Below are positions 1 to 8,382 of a stretch of 64,000 nt of DNA, one piece after another. A model generated the notes under the pieces. It saw only the letters and a program-made list of their open reading frames with translations. It did no database searches and had not been told where the DNA came from. This DNA is from JAJDIA01 sp031555735 (lineage in GTDB: Bacteria > Bacteroidota > Bacteroidia > Bacteroidales > Tannerellaceae): the NCBI GenBank assembly GCA_031555735.1, contig JAVBUE010000010.1, positions 1 to 64,000 of the forward strand. The letters are read 5' to 3'. The stretch's first letter is position 1; the number at the start of each line of letters is the position of its first letter. Made by a program: the position numbers and the translations under genes.

Positions 1-1
1 C

Positions 2-637
2 TGCCAATGGCGTATGCTTCCGCACGACTTTCCCAAATGGGAATTGGTTTATTACTACTTCAACAAATGGAAACGAGATGGCACTATTGAAGAAATTCAT
101 GAACGCCTTCGTGACCAGACGCGTAAAAGGGCCGGCCGGGATCGGTCACCAAGCCTGGGGTTAATTGATTCCCAGTCTGTTAAAACCACCCGTTGCGGTG
201 GGCTATGCAGAGGCATTGACGGAGGTAAAAAGACAAAGGGGAGAAAAAGGCATATAGTGGTTGATACCATGGGATTACTTTTATCCGTTGTGGTGCATGC
301 GGCCAACCTACATGATAGCAAATCAGCACCTTTTGCCCTCTCTGAATTAAGATTCCGCTTCTCGCGGTTGGTCAAAATCATTGCTGACGGAGGGTATAGG
401 GGTGAACTTATTGACAATGCAAAGAAACTATTTGGCTGGACACTTGAAGTTGTACTGCGCAAGGATGATTCGCCTAAATTTCAGGTACTCCCACAAAGGT
501 GGATTGTCGAAAGAACGTTTGCCTGGTTTGAAAGCTACAGAAGGCTTAGTAAAGACTTTGAGTTCCATCCGGAAACCAGTCAGGCAATGATTCAGTTGGC
601 AATGATAAAACTCATGCTGAACAGAATCAGAATCTAA
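2..637 (+). mobile_element. IS5-family transposase, 5' end cut by window edge
   Basis: DDE transposase of the IS5 superfamily that catalyses cut-and-paste movement of its insertion sequence. The reading frame is open back to base 2 (residues CQWRML precede the first internal Met at 14), so the N-terminus lies outside the window. The three expected catalytic acidic positions are visible: Asp in LIDSQSVK, Asp in IIADGGYRG and Glu in WIVERTFAWFESYRR. The C-terminus (LMLNRIRI) is normal, so this portion looks intact. The right terminal inverted repeat cannot be identified without the left end. It sits at the edge of an AT-richer island that ends at tRNA-Asn. Confidence 0.9.
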
Positions 638-964
638 AATTTAAACAGTTTCTTATAAGATGTGATTAATCAACTTAAAAGACGCCATCTCACATTTTTC
701 ATCCGATCCAACGCAATTGGTACGACCGGTAGTTACAAATTCGTATGTGTTTACGTCGTTCTCACCTTGTATAGCCAAAGTCGGATTTTAACCATAAGAA
801 GTAAAAAAGACATGTTACATTAGCGTTTAGTCAACTGGCGTCTGAAGAAAGACAATCGTAATATTTTAGCAAAAATATATTGTATAGCGTTAAATGCAGA
901 TTTTTTCCTGTTAATTCGTGCGTGTCTCTGTGATAAAATATGCAAATAGGAAAAAATGACATAT
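638..964. other. AT-rich gene-free stretch downstream of the IS
   Basis: No credible coding sequence, RNA or clear promoter was found. The stretch is richer in A+T than the flanking core genes and contains short A/T runs near 860-900. The right boundary of the IS must lie in its first few tens of bases but cannot be fixed here. Confidence 0.5.
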
Positions 965-1172
965 TACACGGTATTGGGGGAAAACTGCTTCCACCTTCCA
1001 CTAAAGGGTGTTATCGTGTAGGGGAACAACAAGATAGATAGTGGAAGGAGGTGTGTTTTCTCCTTCCACTTTCCTTCCACGCTCCTTCCACTTTGTGGCA
1101 ATCATTCCGATAATTCCGTATTCTGTCCCATTTCGAAATGGTACACCCGGCATTTCTATCTGCGTGTAGATG
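965..1172. repeat. Left arm of 208-bp imperfect inverted repeat
   Basis: Reads closely as the reverse complement of 1421-1627, with scattered substitutions (roughly nine tenths identical by eye). The arm carries a perfect 10-bp stem (GTGGAAGGAG with CTCCTTCCAC around 1040-1070), repeated CTTCCAC words and the half palindrome CCATTTCGAAATGG. Both arms contain similar open frames, but these do not look like genes: most differences between them change amino acids. Confidence 0.85.
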
Positions 1173-1266
1173 TTAATCAATCTGCATGTAGATGTTGTAC
1201 TGACAACATCCAGACGTTGTCCATACAACATCCGGATCTTGTGAGCACAACATCCAGATGAAGATT
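1135..1266. repeat. 22-bp-period iteron-like array A (about six units)
   Basis: Six consecutive 22-bp registers start at 1135, 1157, 1179, 1201, 1223 and 1245. Units 2 and 3 share ATCTGC and GTAGATGTT; units 4 to 6 share ACAACATCC followed by GA or GGA. The period is exact although the words change, which is unlike coding sequence because 22 is not a multiple of three. The array lies between the arms of the 208-bp inverted repeat. Confidence 0.75.
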
Positions 1267-1316
1267 GAAATGTTGACATCTTTTTTTGTTTTTCAATGTG
1301 TCGCAAAGCTCAAAAC

Positions 1317-1404
1317 TTCCACCTATGATTGTCTGATCATCTACCTATGGTTGTTCAAACATCTACCTATGATTGTCTGATCATCTACCTATGGTTGTTT
1401 TCCC
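1317..1404. repeat. 22-bp-period iteron-like array B (four units)
   Basis: Four 22-bp units start at 1317, 1339, 1361 and 1383. Each has the core ACCTATG followed by ATTGT or GTTGT, and they alternate in a 44-bp super-period (ATTGTCTGATC versus GTTGTTCAAAC). The ACCTAT core is shared with the 22-bp arrays near 26.9 and 45.5 kb. Confidence 0.8.
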
Positions 1405-1420
1405 CCTTTGTCAGCACAAT

Positions 1421-1627
1421 ATCTACGTGCAGATTGAAATGCCGGGTGTCCCATTTCGAAATGGGACAGCATACGTAATTGTCGGAGCTGCTACCACACA
1501 GTGGAAGGAGCGTGGAGGAAAAGTGGAAGGAGAAAACACACCTCCTTCCACTATCTATCTTGTTGTTTCTCTGCACGATAATACCCTTTAGTGGAAGGTG
1601 GAAGCAGTTTTCCCCAAATACCGTGTA
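1421..1627. repeat. Right arm of 208-bp imperfect inverted repeat
   Basis: Reverse complement of 965-1172 with substitutions. It holds the full perfect palindrome CCCATTTCGAAATGGG near 1458-1475 and the same GTGGAAGGAG stem. The outer end runs into the short integrase-like frame on the minus strand. Confidence 0.85.
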
Positions 1628-1692
1628 TAGGGGTAGTTGAGGAAGCGGACGATTTCGGGTTGATCCCAAATCACATTAACTGTTGTACTCAT
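1588..1692 (-). pseudogene. Short integrase-like stub (34 codons)
   Basis: A minus-strand ATG frame of 34 codons begins MSTTVNVI, which resembles the first residues of many Bacteroidota tyrosine recombinases of phages and integrative elements. The next residues do not continue such a protein, and the frame runs into the inverted-repeat arm and stops. Beside tRNA-Asn this could be the remnant of an integrase start left by a lost element. Only eight residues support the link, so it may be coincidence. Confidence 0.25.
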
Positions 1693-1753
1693 GGTTTACA
1701 CACTGGTTTACACAGATTGTGTAAACTGACACATAAACCGATGGGATAGAAAC

Positions 1754-1785
1754 AAAAAAAGCAATTACACTACTGTGTAACTGCT
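1754..1785 (-). terminator. Rho-independent terminator after tRNA-Asn
   Basis: An 11-bp stem with one G-T pair (1760-1770 with 1775-1785) and a 4-base loop is followed on the minus strand by seven T residues (1760 down to 1754). It lies just downstream of the tRNA on the same strand. Confidence 0.8.
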
Positions 1786-1797
1786 TAATTATGAGCG

Positions 1798-1871
1798 CTC
1801 TTCCTCTTGGACTTGAACCAAGGACCCTCTGATTAACAGTCAGATGCTCTAACCAACTGAGCTAAGGAAGA
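1798..1871 (-). tRNA. tRNA-Asn (GTT)
   Basis: Complete 74-nt cloverleaf on the minus strand. Acceptor TCTTCCT pairs with AGGAAGA and discriminator G, the D-arm begins GCTCAG, the anticodon loop CTGTTAA gives anticodon GTT, and the T-arm is CTTGG/TTCAAGT/CCAAG. CCA is not encoded, so it is added after transcription. A terminator follows. An integrase-like stub and repeat island lie downstream, as expected of an integration site, but I found no duplicated tRNA 3' end. Confidence 0.95.
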
Positions 1872-1996
1872 ATATTGTCATTTCCAAGTGTTTTGTTGTT
1901 CCTGTCAGGCTTTCACGCAACTCCTTTCCGAAAATGCTCTGCAAAAGTAATGCTATTTTCCATATATGCAATAAGAATCCGAAAAAAATTAGCTGA

Positions 1997-2662
1997 TCAG
2001 GGAAAAGAAGCCCGGAATAAGTCGTGCAACCGCTGTTTGGCCTGCTCAAAATCGGGTACGATACCCAATTCCTTCGCCAGGGAGGTGACCCCTTTATCCG
2101 TAAATCCGCAGGGATTGATAAGGGAGAAATAAGACAGGTCCGTATGGATATTCAACGCAAACCCATGCATCGTTACAAACCGGCTGCTCTTTACACCGAT
2201 GGCACAGATCTTTCGCGCCCGCCCTGGCGTATGTGGCTCGAACCACACACCGGTGGCGCCGTCCATCCGTTCACCCTTCAACCCATACAATGCCAGGAAG
2301 CGGATCACGATCTCTTCGAGCAGGTGGACATACTGCTTCAACCCCATCGACCAGTAATCGAGGTCGAATACCGGATACCCGGTGATCTGCCCCGGTCCGT
2401 GATAGGTGATATCCCCTCCCCTGTCGATATGGAAAAGGGTGACGCCGCGTTGCGCCAGTAGGGATTCCGGTACCAGGAGATTAGCCCCGTCGGCGCTTTT
2501 CCCCAGCGTCAACACCGGATCATGTTCGCAGAAAAACAATAGATTCCGTCCTTGCCCGTCCGTCTTTTTGGCATCCAGCAAGGTATCGAAGGCGGCAGTC
2601 TGGCGGCTCAGGCCTTCGCCGTAGGCGATCCGTCCGAGGTCGTAGTAAGTGAAGCTCTCCAT
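1997..2662 (-). CDS. lipB: Lipoyl(octanoyl) transferase
   Basis: Transfers the octanoyl group from acyl carrier protein to lipoyl domains of 2-oxoacid dehydrogenases and the glycine cleavage H protein; cytoplasmic. At 221 residues it is of normal length. Family motifs are present: RGGDITYHGPGQ, a lysine in ARKICAIG, and the nucleophilic cysteine in SLINPCG. The start MESFTYYDLG matches the usual LipB N-terminus. The start lies 55 bases inside the end of the upstream mtgA frame, an unusually long overlap that implies translational coupling. It is the last gene before tRNA-Asn. Confidence 0.95.
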   Translation of the reverse strand: MESFTYYDLGRIAYGEGLSRQTAAFDTLLDAKKTDGQGRNLLFFCEHDPVLTLGKSADGANLLVPESLLAQRGVTLFHIDRGGDITYHGPGQITGYPVFDLDYWSMGLKQYVHLLEEIVIRFLALYGLKGERMDGATGVWFEPHTPGRARKICAIGVKSSRFVTMHGFALNIHTDLSYFSLINPCGFTDKGVTSLAKELGIVPDFEQAKQRLHDLFRASFP

Positions 2663-3417
2663 TTCTTTCTTTTTTTGGTGGATTCGGGCCGGTCGTTCTT
2701 CGAAGCGCCGGTATAGCCCATATCGATCTTGAGGAGTTTACCCATCAGCGACAGGATCTGTCCCTGCCTCTTCAAGACATACGGTGAAGGATGTGCCGAG
2801 TTATACCGGACCGGATTTGGCAATGTCGCCGCGATCAGGGCGGCGTCCTGGCGCGTCAGCTCGAAGGCCTGTTTGCCGAAATGCGCCCTTGCCACCGCTT
2901 CCGCTCCGTAAATTCCTTTCCCCATCTCGATGGAGTTGAGATAGACCTCCATGATCCGCTCCTTGCCCCATATCCATTCGATCAGCAGGGTGAAATACGC
3001 TTCCAGCCCTTTGCGGATATAGTTCTTGCCCGGCCAGAGGAACACGTTCTTGGCGGTTTGTTGGGAGATGGTGCTGCCGCCGCGTACCCGGATCCCTTTC
3101 TCGGCCTCTTCCATGGCTTTCTGGATCTGGTCCATATCGAAACCGTTGTGTTGGGGAAACAGGTTGTCTTCGGAGGCGACCACGGCCTGTACCAGCGGCT
3201 GCGCGATCCGGCTGAGCGGCACCCAGTCGTGGTTGACCTTCACCGCTTCACCCGCCCGTACCTGTTCAAACGCCCGGATGAACATCAGGGGCGTATAATA
3301 CACCGGCACGTACCTGTAGGCAACAACGGCCAGCAGGGACGAGCAGAACAGGATCAGTACGGCTTGCCCGATCCAGCGAAAACAACGTTTGATGATATGT
3401 TTACTTTGCTCTTTCAT
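2608..3417 (-). CDS. mtgA: Monofunctional biosynthetic peptidoglycan transglycosylase
   Basis: GT51 glycosyltransferase that polymerises lipid II into glycan strands at the outer face of the inner membrane. One N-terminal membrane segment follows a basic start (about residues 14-34). The GT51 motifs EDNLFPQHNGFD and RGGSTISQQTAKNVFLW contain the catalytic and second conserved glutamate regions. I chose the ATG at 3417 (MKEQSKH) because the longer frame starts with TTG at 3432, which falls inside a TACTTTTG promoter-like box (3430-3437). The lysine-rich C-terminal tail extends past the lipB start, so the two genes overlap by 55 bases. Confidence 0.93.
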   Translation of the reverse strand: MKEQSKHIIKRCFRWIGQAVLILFCSSLLAVVAYRYVPVYYTPLMFIRAFEQVRAGEAVKVNHDWVPLSRIAQPLVQAVVASEDNLFPQHNGFDMDQIQKAMEEAEKGIRVRGGSTISQQTAKNVFLWPGKNYIRKGLEAYFTLLIEWIWGKERIMEVYLNSIEMGKGIYGAEAVARAHFGKQAFELTRQDAALIAATLPNPVRYNSAHPSPYVLKRQGQILSLMGKLLKIDMGYTGASKNDRPESTKKRKKWRASLTTTSDGSPTAKA

Positions 3418-3465
3418 CGCTTCGTGCGACAAAAGTACGAAAATTAGACGGGCAGAAGCCCCGTT

Positions 3466-5196
3466 TCAATGGAATAAGTACTGATAATCCCGTACGGCGG
3501 CACAACCGGCCCACTGCTCGGGTACAAATTTCCATTGTCCCAACACAGGCGGGGTGAGGTGTCGCTTCTTCCGGATATAATTGATCATGTAATAACGGAT
3601 ATCCTTTTCGGAGATGAAGAGGATACGGTCTTTCAACACCTCCTGCGTCACACCCGCCCCTTTGATCAGCAGCTCGCCACCGCCATTACCCCGGTACGAG
3701 GGCATCACCACCTTGTAGGTTCCGGCGGGGTTGAAGGGAGAACCGTCGGACATCCGCAGGATATTGACCTTCTCTCCCTTCGGTTTGGTCACATCCACGG
3801 TATAGACGATACCCGCCGCCGAGTCGAACAGGAAGTAAGGGTTGGCCAGCAGGTCGCGCCGGTTCTTATACCGGCTCTCGCCCTTGCCGAACAACAGCAG
3901 GTGATCATGCTCGGACGACATCCGGTTGGTCCATAACGCGTACGATTCTTCCAGCACCCCTTTCACTTCGGATCCCGTGAGCCGCATCATATACAGGAAG
4001 TTCTCAAACTCATAGATATCAAACATGTCTTTGATCCGAATATCACCCTTGGGTATGTTCGCTTCAAACGAGAGCGGGGAGGCAAAGGAGATATCCGCAC
4101 CCGTCATTTCCATCTGTACGGTATGGATCAGGTCCATGATGGGCGAAGAGCCAAAGTAGGCGGCACGCATATCAAGGGTTTCCTCCAGGATGCCGATCTT
4201 CTCACGGACATAATTCTCCACCGCTTTGTAGGAAGGGCCGAAGGCTTCCATGAAATGGGGACAAACGGGCGTGGAGGACAGGTCGAACAAGCTACCCTCG
4301 ATCTGTTTATCCACCACTTTTCCGTTTTTCAGGGTAACGGCAAGGGTGATATCTCCCAGATACATCGCATTGCTTCCCGGGTTGACGACACAGATAGAAT
4401 CGCCCGCTGCGTTCGCCACCTTCCCGCTGTATGGGAGGTGGTCGTGCCCACACAGGATCACATCGAAGCCGGGAACGTGCCGGGCGATCTCTTCACTCGC
4501 ATCCTCCCGGTATTTCCCCATCAACGTACTGGCGATCCGTCCGGTATGGAAGAGGCCGATCACGATATCCGGCCGTTCCTTTTCACGAATGACCTGCATC
4601 CACCGGCGGGCACTTGTCTCCATATCTTCAAACGCCAGACCCTCCCACAGCGACTCCTGCACCCAGGCGGGTATGGCCGGTGTGATCATACCGAGGACAA
4701 CGATCCGGATCCCTTCCCGTTCGAACACCGCATAGGGTTTGAAATACGGTTCGCCGTCGGATATACGTATGATATTCGCGCCGAGCACCGGAAAGTCGCA
4801 TTGAGCCGACCAGCGATCGAACACCGCGTGTCCGGTTTCGATATCATGGTTGCCCATGTTCCCGGCGTCGTAACGCATAAAGTTCATCATCTCCGCACAG
4901 ACATGTTCGGAGGACGTATCGATATAATTGTAGTAATAAGCGGCAGGCTCGCCCTGGAGGATATCCCCATTGTCCAACAACAAGAGATTGTCCCCGTACT
5001 GCGCACGTTGCTCGTTCACATAGCAGGCAATACGCGCCAATCCTACGCCTCCATCATGTTGCTGAATAAAATCATGCGCATAATAATGGCCGTGGATATC
5101 ACTGGTCTGAATCAACTTCAGGTTGACCACCCTCGTGTTTGGTGACGCACACCCATACAGTAACAGCAGACACACAAATGCTGTAAAATGTTTCAT
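3466..5196 (-). CDS. UshA-like 5'-nucleotidase / cyclic phosphodiesterase lipoprotein
   Basis: Binuclear metallophosphoesterase of the 5'-nucleotidase/2',3'-cyclic phosphodiesterase family, likely scavenging extracellular nucleotides in the periplasm or at the outer membrane. The lipobox LLYGC places the lipidated cysteine at residue 16. Metal ligands occur in TSDIHGH (31-37), DNGDILQG (75-82), GNHD (115-118) and CGHDH further on. The C-terminal half is the 5'-nucleotidase substrate-binding domain. At 576 residues it is full length. Substrate specificity cannot be told from sequence. It is co-directional with the GH78-like gene upstream, 52 bases away. Confidence 0.88.
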   Translation of the reverse strand: MKHFTAFVCLLLLYGCASPNTRVVNLKLIQTSDIHGHYYAHDFIQQHDGGVGLARIACYVNEQRAQYGDNLLLLDNGDILQGEPAAYYYNYIDTSSEHVCAEMMNFMRYDAGNMGNHDIETGHAVFDRWSAQCDFPVLGANIIRISDGEPYFKPYAVFEREGIRIVVLGMITPAIPAWVQESLWEGLAFEDMETSARRWMQVIREKERPDIVIGLFHTGRIASTLMGKYREDASEEIARHVPGFDVILCGHDHLPYSGKVANAAGDSICVVNPGSNAMYLGDITLAVTLKNGKVVDKQIEGSLFDLSSTPVCPHFMEAFGPSYKAVENYVREKIGILEETLDMRAAYFGSSPIMDLIHTVQMEMTGADISFASPLSFEANIPKGDIRIKDMFDIYEFENFLYMMRLTGSEVKGVLEESYALWTNRMSSEHDHLLLFGKGESRYKNRRDLLANPYFLFDSAAGIVYTVDVTKPKGEKVNILRMSDGSPFNPAGTYKVVMPSYRGNGGGELLIKGAGVTQEVLKDRILFISEKDIRYYMINYIRKKRHLTPPVLGQWKFVPEQWAGCAAVRDYQYLFH

Positions 5197-5248
5197 GTCC
5201 TATTTATGTATATATATCGCAGGTACTGACCCGGTTAATGCATGCAAC

Positions 5249-7666
5249 CTATTCCGCTATTCGCTGTTTTCCTGCCGATAACGGATGTGTTGCCCCCCTC
5301 CAGACAAATACACCGGTTACCCCCTCAGGCAATGTCACATACGCAGTTAGTTTTCCCTCTTTATTTTTCTTTAATGATACGGCAATTTCTCCCTTCGGAT
5401 GAGGGATGGCGCCGGAAACATCCGTGAGTTTCCCCATCGACGGAGCGATACGCACCCGTGAAAAACCGGGTGCGTCACTGCGGATACCCAGGATGATCCG
5501 GAAGAACTCAATGTTCGGGCTCGCTCCCCACGCATGGCAGTCGGAACGCGAAGGCTCCGGCATCTCCGCCCAGGTGGTGAGACCCAGTTTCATCTGATCG
5601 TACCAGATCTGCAGGTGATCGGTCAACTCATCGCCCAATCCCGCCCGTTGCAATGCCTGATGGACATAGTAGCGGAAATAGATGGTAGCCTGCGTGATCG
5701 TGGTATCCCGCATCATGCGCGAAGCCACGGCTGCGGCTTCTTCCCCTTCGGTGATCCCGGCGAGCAACGCCAGGGCGTTCACATGCTGGGAGAAGTTACG
5801 ATGGTCGTGCGTATCGGCAAACAAGCCGCGGGCGGCATCCCAATACTTCGGACGGATAGTCTGCCGGATACGGTTGCCCAGATCCCGGTAATAGATCGCC
5901 ATCGACGGGATACCCACCGCTTCTTCCAGCTCAGCCACGGCATCGAGCGTAAGCAGGAACAGCAGGTCCTGGAAGGCCGAATTACCGTCTTTCTCCCGTA
6001 CCGGCTCCCCATAATCGAAACCCGCCGCCCAATCGGCGAAGAACCAATGGGGCACATACCCCAGGCTGTAGTCGGGCTTCAGCCATTGCTCATACCACGA
6101 CAACACTCCCCGGTAGGCAGGCAGTAATGTTTTCATGTACGCCTCATCTCCCCGGTACATCCAGTAATCATGCCCCATCCCGATCCACCAGAGGGAGAAC
6201 GAAGAGATGAACTGGTGCAGGCCGGACGGATACCGGCTCATGGTGATCCCATCCAGGGCGATGGATTGGCGTCCCTGCTCGATGGCGTTCTTCACCATAT
6301 ACCGGTCGTTGGTATTAAACAGGGTGATCAACGCCTGGATACGGGTATCGCCAAAATATTGTAACTGCTCGTAGTACGGGCAATCCATATACGTTTCGTT
6401 GGCACAGAGGCGTGCCGTACGCCAGCCAATCTGCAGGATTTCGGCCAGCCGTTTGTCTTCCGGCGCCTCAAACCGCGTGGCATTCACAAACGGATACGCC
6501 GAGAAAGTGCCGTACACATCGTGCAAAACCAGCGGCTCGTCGCCGGTACGGATCGTGAGCTTCACATACCGCCACGTACGCCACCACAGGGAAGTGAACA
6601 GGCGGTGATCCCCCCCGTCGGCGATCACCTTATCTTCATAACCGATGAAGCGTTTGCCCTCCACCTCGTTGCGGTTGCCTTTCACGTTCAGCGAATAAGG
6701 CTTGGTGGTGGCGCTCACCCGGTCTTCGTACAATGCTTCGGCATAACCGACAACGACCTCCGCCGCTTTCCCTTTACTGAATAGGAGGGAGAAATAGCCG
6801 GTCGTCAGCTTTTCGTTGTCCAAAAGCAGGCTGGCGGTGGTATGCGCCGGTACGGTCAGCGTCACCGGCTGTTTCAGGAATGCGGACGGACAGGTGATCC
6901 CTTCCGCCTGCCGGACGGCGGCAAACCGCTCTGTCTCCGGTTGGAAAGGAGGGATGGGTGATGGCACGAGCAGACGTCCCGGATAATCACGGGCGCCCTT
7001 CACCGCACCTTCCATTCCCGCGGCGGCAGGTTTCCAACGGCTGTCGTCGTACGCCTTCGTCTCCCATCCCCAGGGATAGGCGACCGCATCCAGTTGTTCG
7101 CCCGGCCCAACCACGAAGTAGCCCCTGACCGATCCGCCGGTCCACGACATACATCCTTCGTTCTTCAGGCAACGCCAGGAGGCGTCGGTATTGGCCACCG
7201 CCTCCGTTTCCGTATTCCCCTGTAAAAGGAAGCCCGTCTGGTTATAACTGATCTGCGCTACCGGTTTCATTTCGGCGTAGTTCCATACCACAGCCGCGAG
7301 CACGTTCTTTCCGGGCTGCAGGTAAGGGGCGATGTCCACCGTTTCGAAATTCCAGTTGTATATATCACCGCGCGCCGGTCCCAGGGATACCTGCGTACCG
7401 TTCACATACAGTTTATAGCGGTTGTCTGCCGTCACATGCACGATAAAGCGTGCGGGTACCACCTGGAGATCCATTGATTTGCGGAAATGATATACGCCAT
7501 AGGTATTGGCCGGTTCGCCCGCCGGGGAAATCCAACGCGCCTTCCACCGTCCCTCCAGCAAGGCAGGGGCGATATCGGACTGATGATAACCGGTTAGGCG
7601 TATCTGGGTCTTCACATAAAAAGCGGTCAACAATACGAACAGAGAGAGCAATACGTATCTTCTCAT
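5249..7666 (-). CDS. GH78-like alpha-L-rhamnosidase
   Basis: Exported glycoside hydrolase with an N-terminal hydrophobic signal and no clear lipobox. The N-terminal beta-sandwich region begins RWKARWISPAGEP and includes YKLYVNGTQV, typical of GH78. The (alpha/alpha)6 catalytic domain contains DCPYYEQLQYFGDTR (from about residue 428), the family motif normally DCPxRxERxGWxGDA; the substituted residues make it a divergent member, so the sugar cut is uncertain. The C-terminal part has a WGASPNIEF motif and a small beta domain. Length is 805 residues. It lies 10 bases after the TlpA-like gene and probably shares its transcript. Confidence 0.85.
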   Translation of the reverse strand: MRRYVLLSLFVLLTAFYVKTQIRLTGYHQSDIAPALLEGRWKARWISPAGEPANTYGVYHFRKSMDLQVVPARFIVHVTADNRYKLYVNGTQVSLGPARGDIYNWNFETVDIAPYLQPGKNVLAAVVWNYAEMKPVAQISYNQTGFLLQGNTETEAVANTDASWRCLKNEGCMSWTGGSVRGYFVVGPGEQLDAVAYPWGWETKAYDDSRWKPAAAGMEGAVKGARDYPGRLLVPSPIPPFQPETERFAAVRQAEGITCPSAFLKQPVTLTVPAHTTASLLLDNEKLTTGYFSLLFSKGKAAEVVVGYAEALYEDRVSATTKPYSLNVKGNRNEVEGKRFIGYEDKVIADGGDHRLFTSLWWRTWRYVKLTIRTGDEPLVLHDVYGTFSAYPFVNATRFEAPEDKRLAEILQIGWRTARLCANETYMDCPYYEQLQYFGDTRIQALITLFNTNDRYMVKNAIEQGRQSIALDGITMSRYPSGLHQFISSFSLWWIGMGHDYWMYRGDEAYMKTLLPAYRGVLSWYEQWLKPDYSLGYVPHWFFADWAAGFDYGEPVREKDGNSAFQDLLFLLTLDAVAELEEAVGIPSMAIYYRDLGNRIRQTIRPKYWDAARGLFADTHDHRNFSQHVNALALLAGITEGEEAAAVASRMMRDTTITQATIYFRYYVHQALQRAGLGDELTDHLQIWYDQMKLGLTTWAEMPEPSRSDCHAWGASPNIEFFRIILGIRSDAPGFSRVRIAPSMGKLTDVSGAIPHPKGEIAVSLKKNKEGKLTAYVTLPEGVTGVFVWRGATHPLSAGKQRIAE

Positions 7667-7676
7667 TGTGCGGGGA

Positions 7677-8189
7677 TTATTGTTTTAAAGCCTGATCGAT
7701 TTGTTTCAGGAGCGTTTCGAAATCGGATTCCGTATATCCGGTGGTTGCCATGATCACTTTCCCCTCTTTGTTGATCAGGTAACTGCGCGGAATTAAACTT
7801 TTTGCAAACCGGCCATACACCGAACGGTCTTTATCCGGATAAAGCGGAAAGGTGAACCCTTTCTTCTCGTTGTATGTGGCAAGCTCGGCATCGGTATGTT
7901 CTCTTCCGATCACCATCAGCCTGAACGAAGCATGGTCCTTATAGGCAGGCCAAAGCCTCGCTTGCACCTCCGCCAGTTCTTTCTGGCAGGGCGGGCACCA
8001 AGTGGCGAAAAAAGTAACCAGCGTTACTTTTCCGGCCAATGCGTCGGAAGAAAAGGTGCGTCCGTCGTCGAATGTAACCGTAAAAGCAGGCATTGTATCC
8101 CCTTTCTTTACAATATCCTGGTTTTCGGTTTGCGCCAGGGCGGACAGTGTGAACAATAACAGTAAGCAAGTTAGTACGAATGGCTTCAT
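7677..8189 (-). CDS. TlpA-like thiol-disulfide oxidoreductase
   Basis: Periplasmic thioredoxin-fold protein of 170 residues with a cleavable signal peptide (hydrophobic to ALAQ at about 20). The redox motif is CPPC in TFFATWCPPCQKEL, as in the TlpA/ResA class that keeps extracytoplasmic thiols reduced. A cis-Pro is expected in the SLIPRSYLI segment, which is present. It heads the minus-strand series running through the rhamnosidase and nucleotidase genes. The client protein is unknown. Confidence 0.9.
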   Translation of the reverse strand: MKPFVLTCLLLLFTLSALAQTENQDIVKKGDTMPAFTVTFDDGRTFSSDALAGKVTLVTFFATWCPPCQKELAEVQARLWPAYKDHASFRLMVIGREHTDAELATYNEKKGFTFPLYPDKDRSVYGRFAKSLIPRSYLINKEGKVIMATTGYTESDFETLLKQIDQALKQ

Positions 8190-8238
8190 AAAACGTCCCT
8201 TTGTAGTCGATTATCAGTAACAGTTGATATCCAGCGAA

Positions 8239-8246
8239 CAAATGTA
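8239..8246 (-). promoter_or_regulatory. Possible -7 box for the TlpA-like gene
   Basis: TACATTTG on the minus strand matches the Bacteroidota -7 consensus TAnnTTTG, 50 bases before the start codon. No good -33 TTTG is seen at the usual distance. Confidence 0.4.
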
Positions 8247-8286
8247 AAAAGAATTTGCTATTTGTGGACGAAAACAAAAAATATTA

Positions 8287-8317
8287 TTTCGAATTCTTTT
8301 CCGATCGTTTATCTTTG
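8287..8317 (+). promoter_or_regulatory. engB promoter
   Basis: TATCTTTG at 8310-8317 is a perfect TAnnTTTG -7 box; TTTC at 8287-8290, 19 bases upstream, is a near match to the -33 TTTG element. The leader to the start codon is about 60 bases. Confidence 0.65.
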
Positions 8318-8382
8318 CCCTAAAATACGGATTACCGGCGCCTTTACACGGCGTCGGCTCCACCCAAATACAAGTTCGCAAC

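Noticed and set aside
965..1404. CRISPR array
   Set aside because: Units are contiguous at 22 bp with no unique spacers, and there are no cas genes.
1001..1591. Two homologous open frames (101 and 72 codons) on opposite strands sharing an IEMPGVPFRNGT segment
   Set aside because: They are the same inverted-repeat arm read from each end; differences between arms mostly change amino acids, and the 22-bp period is out of phase with codons.
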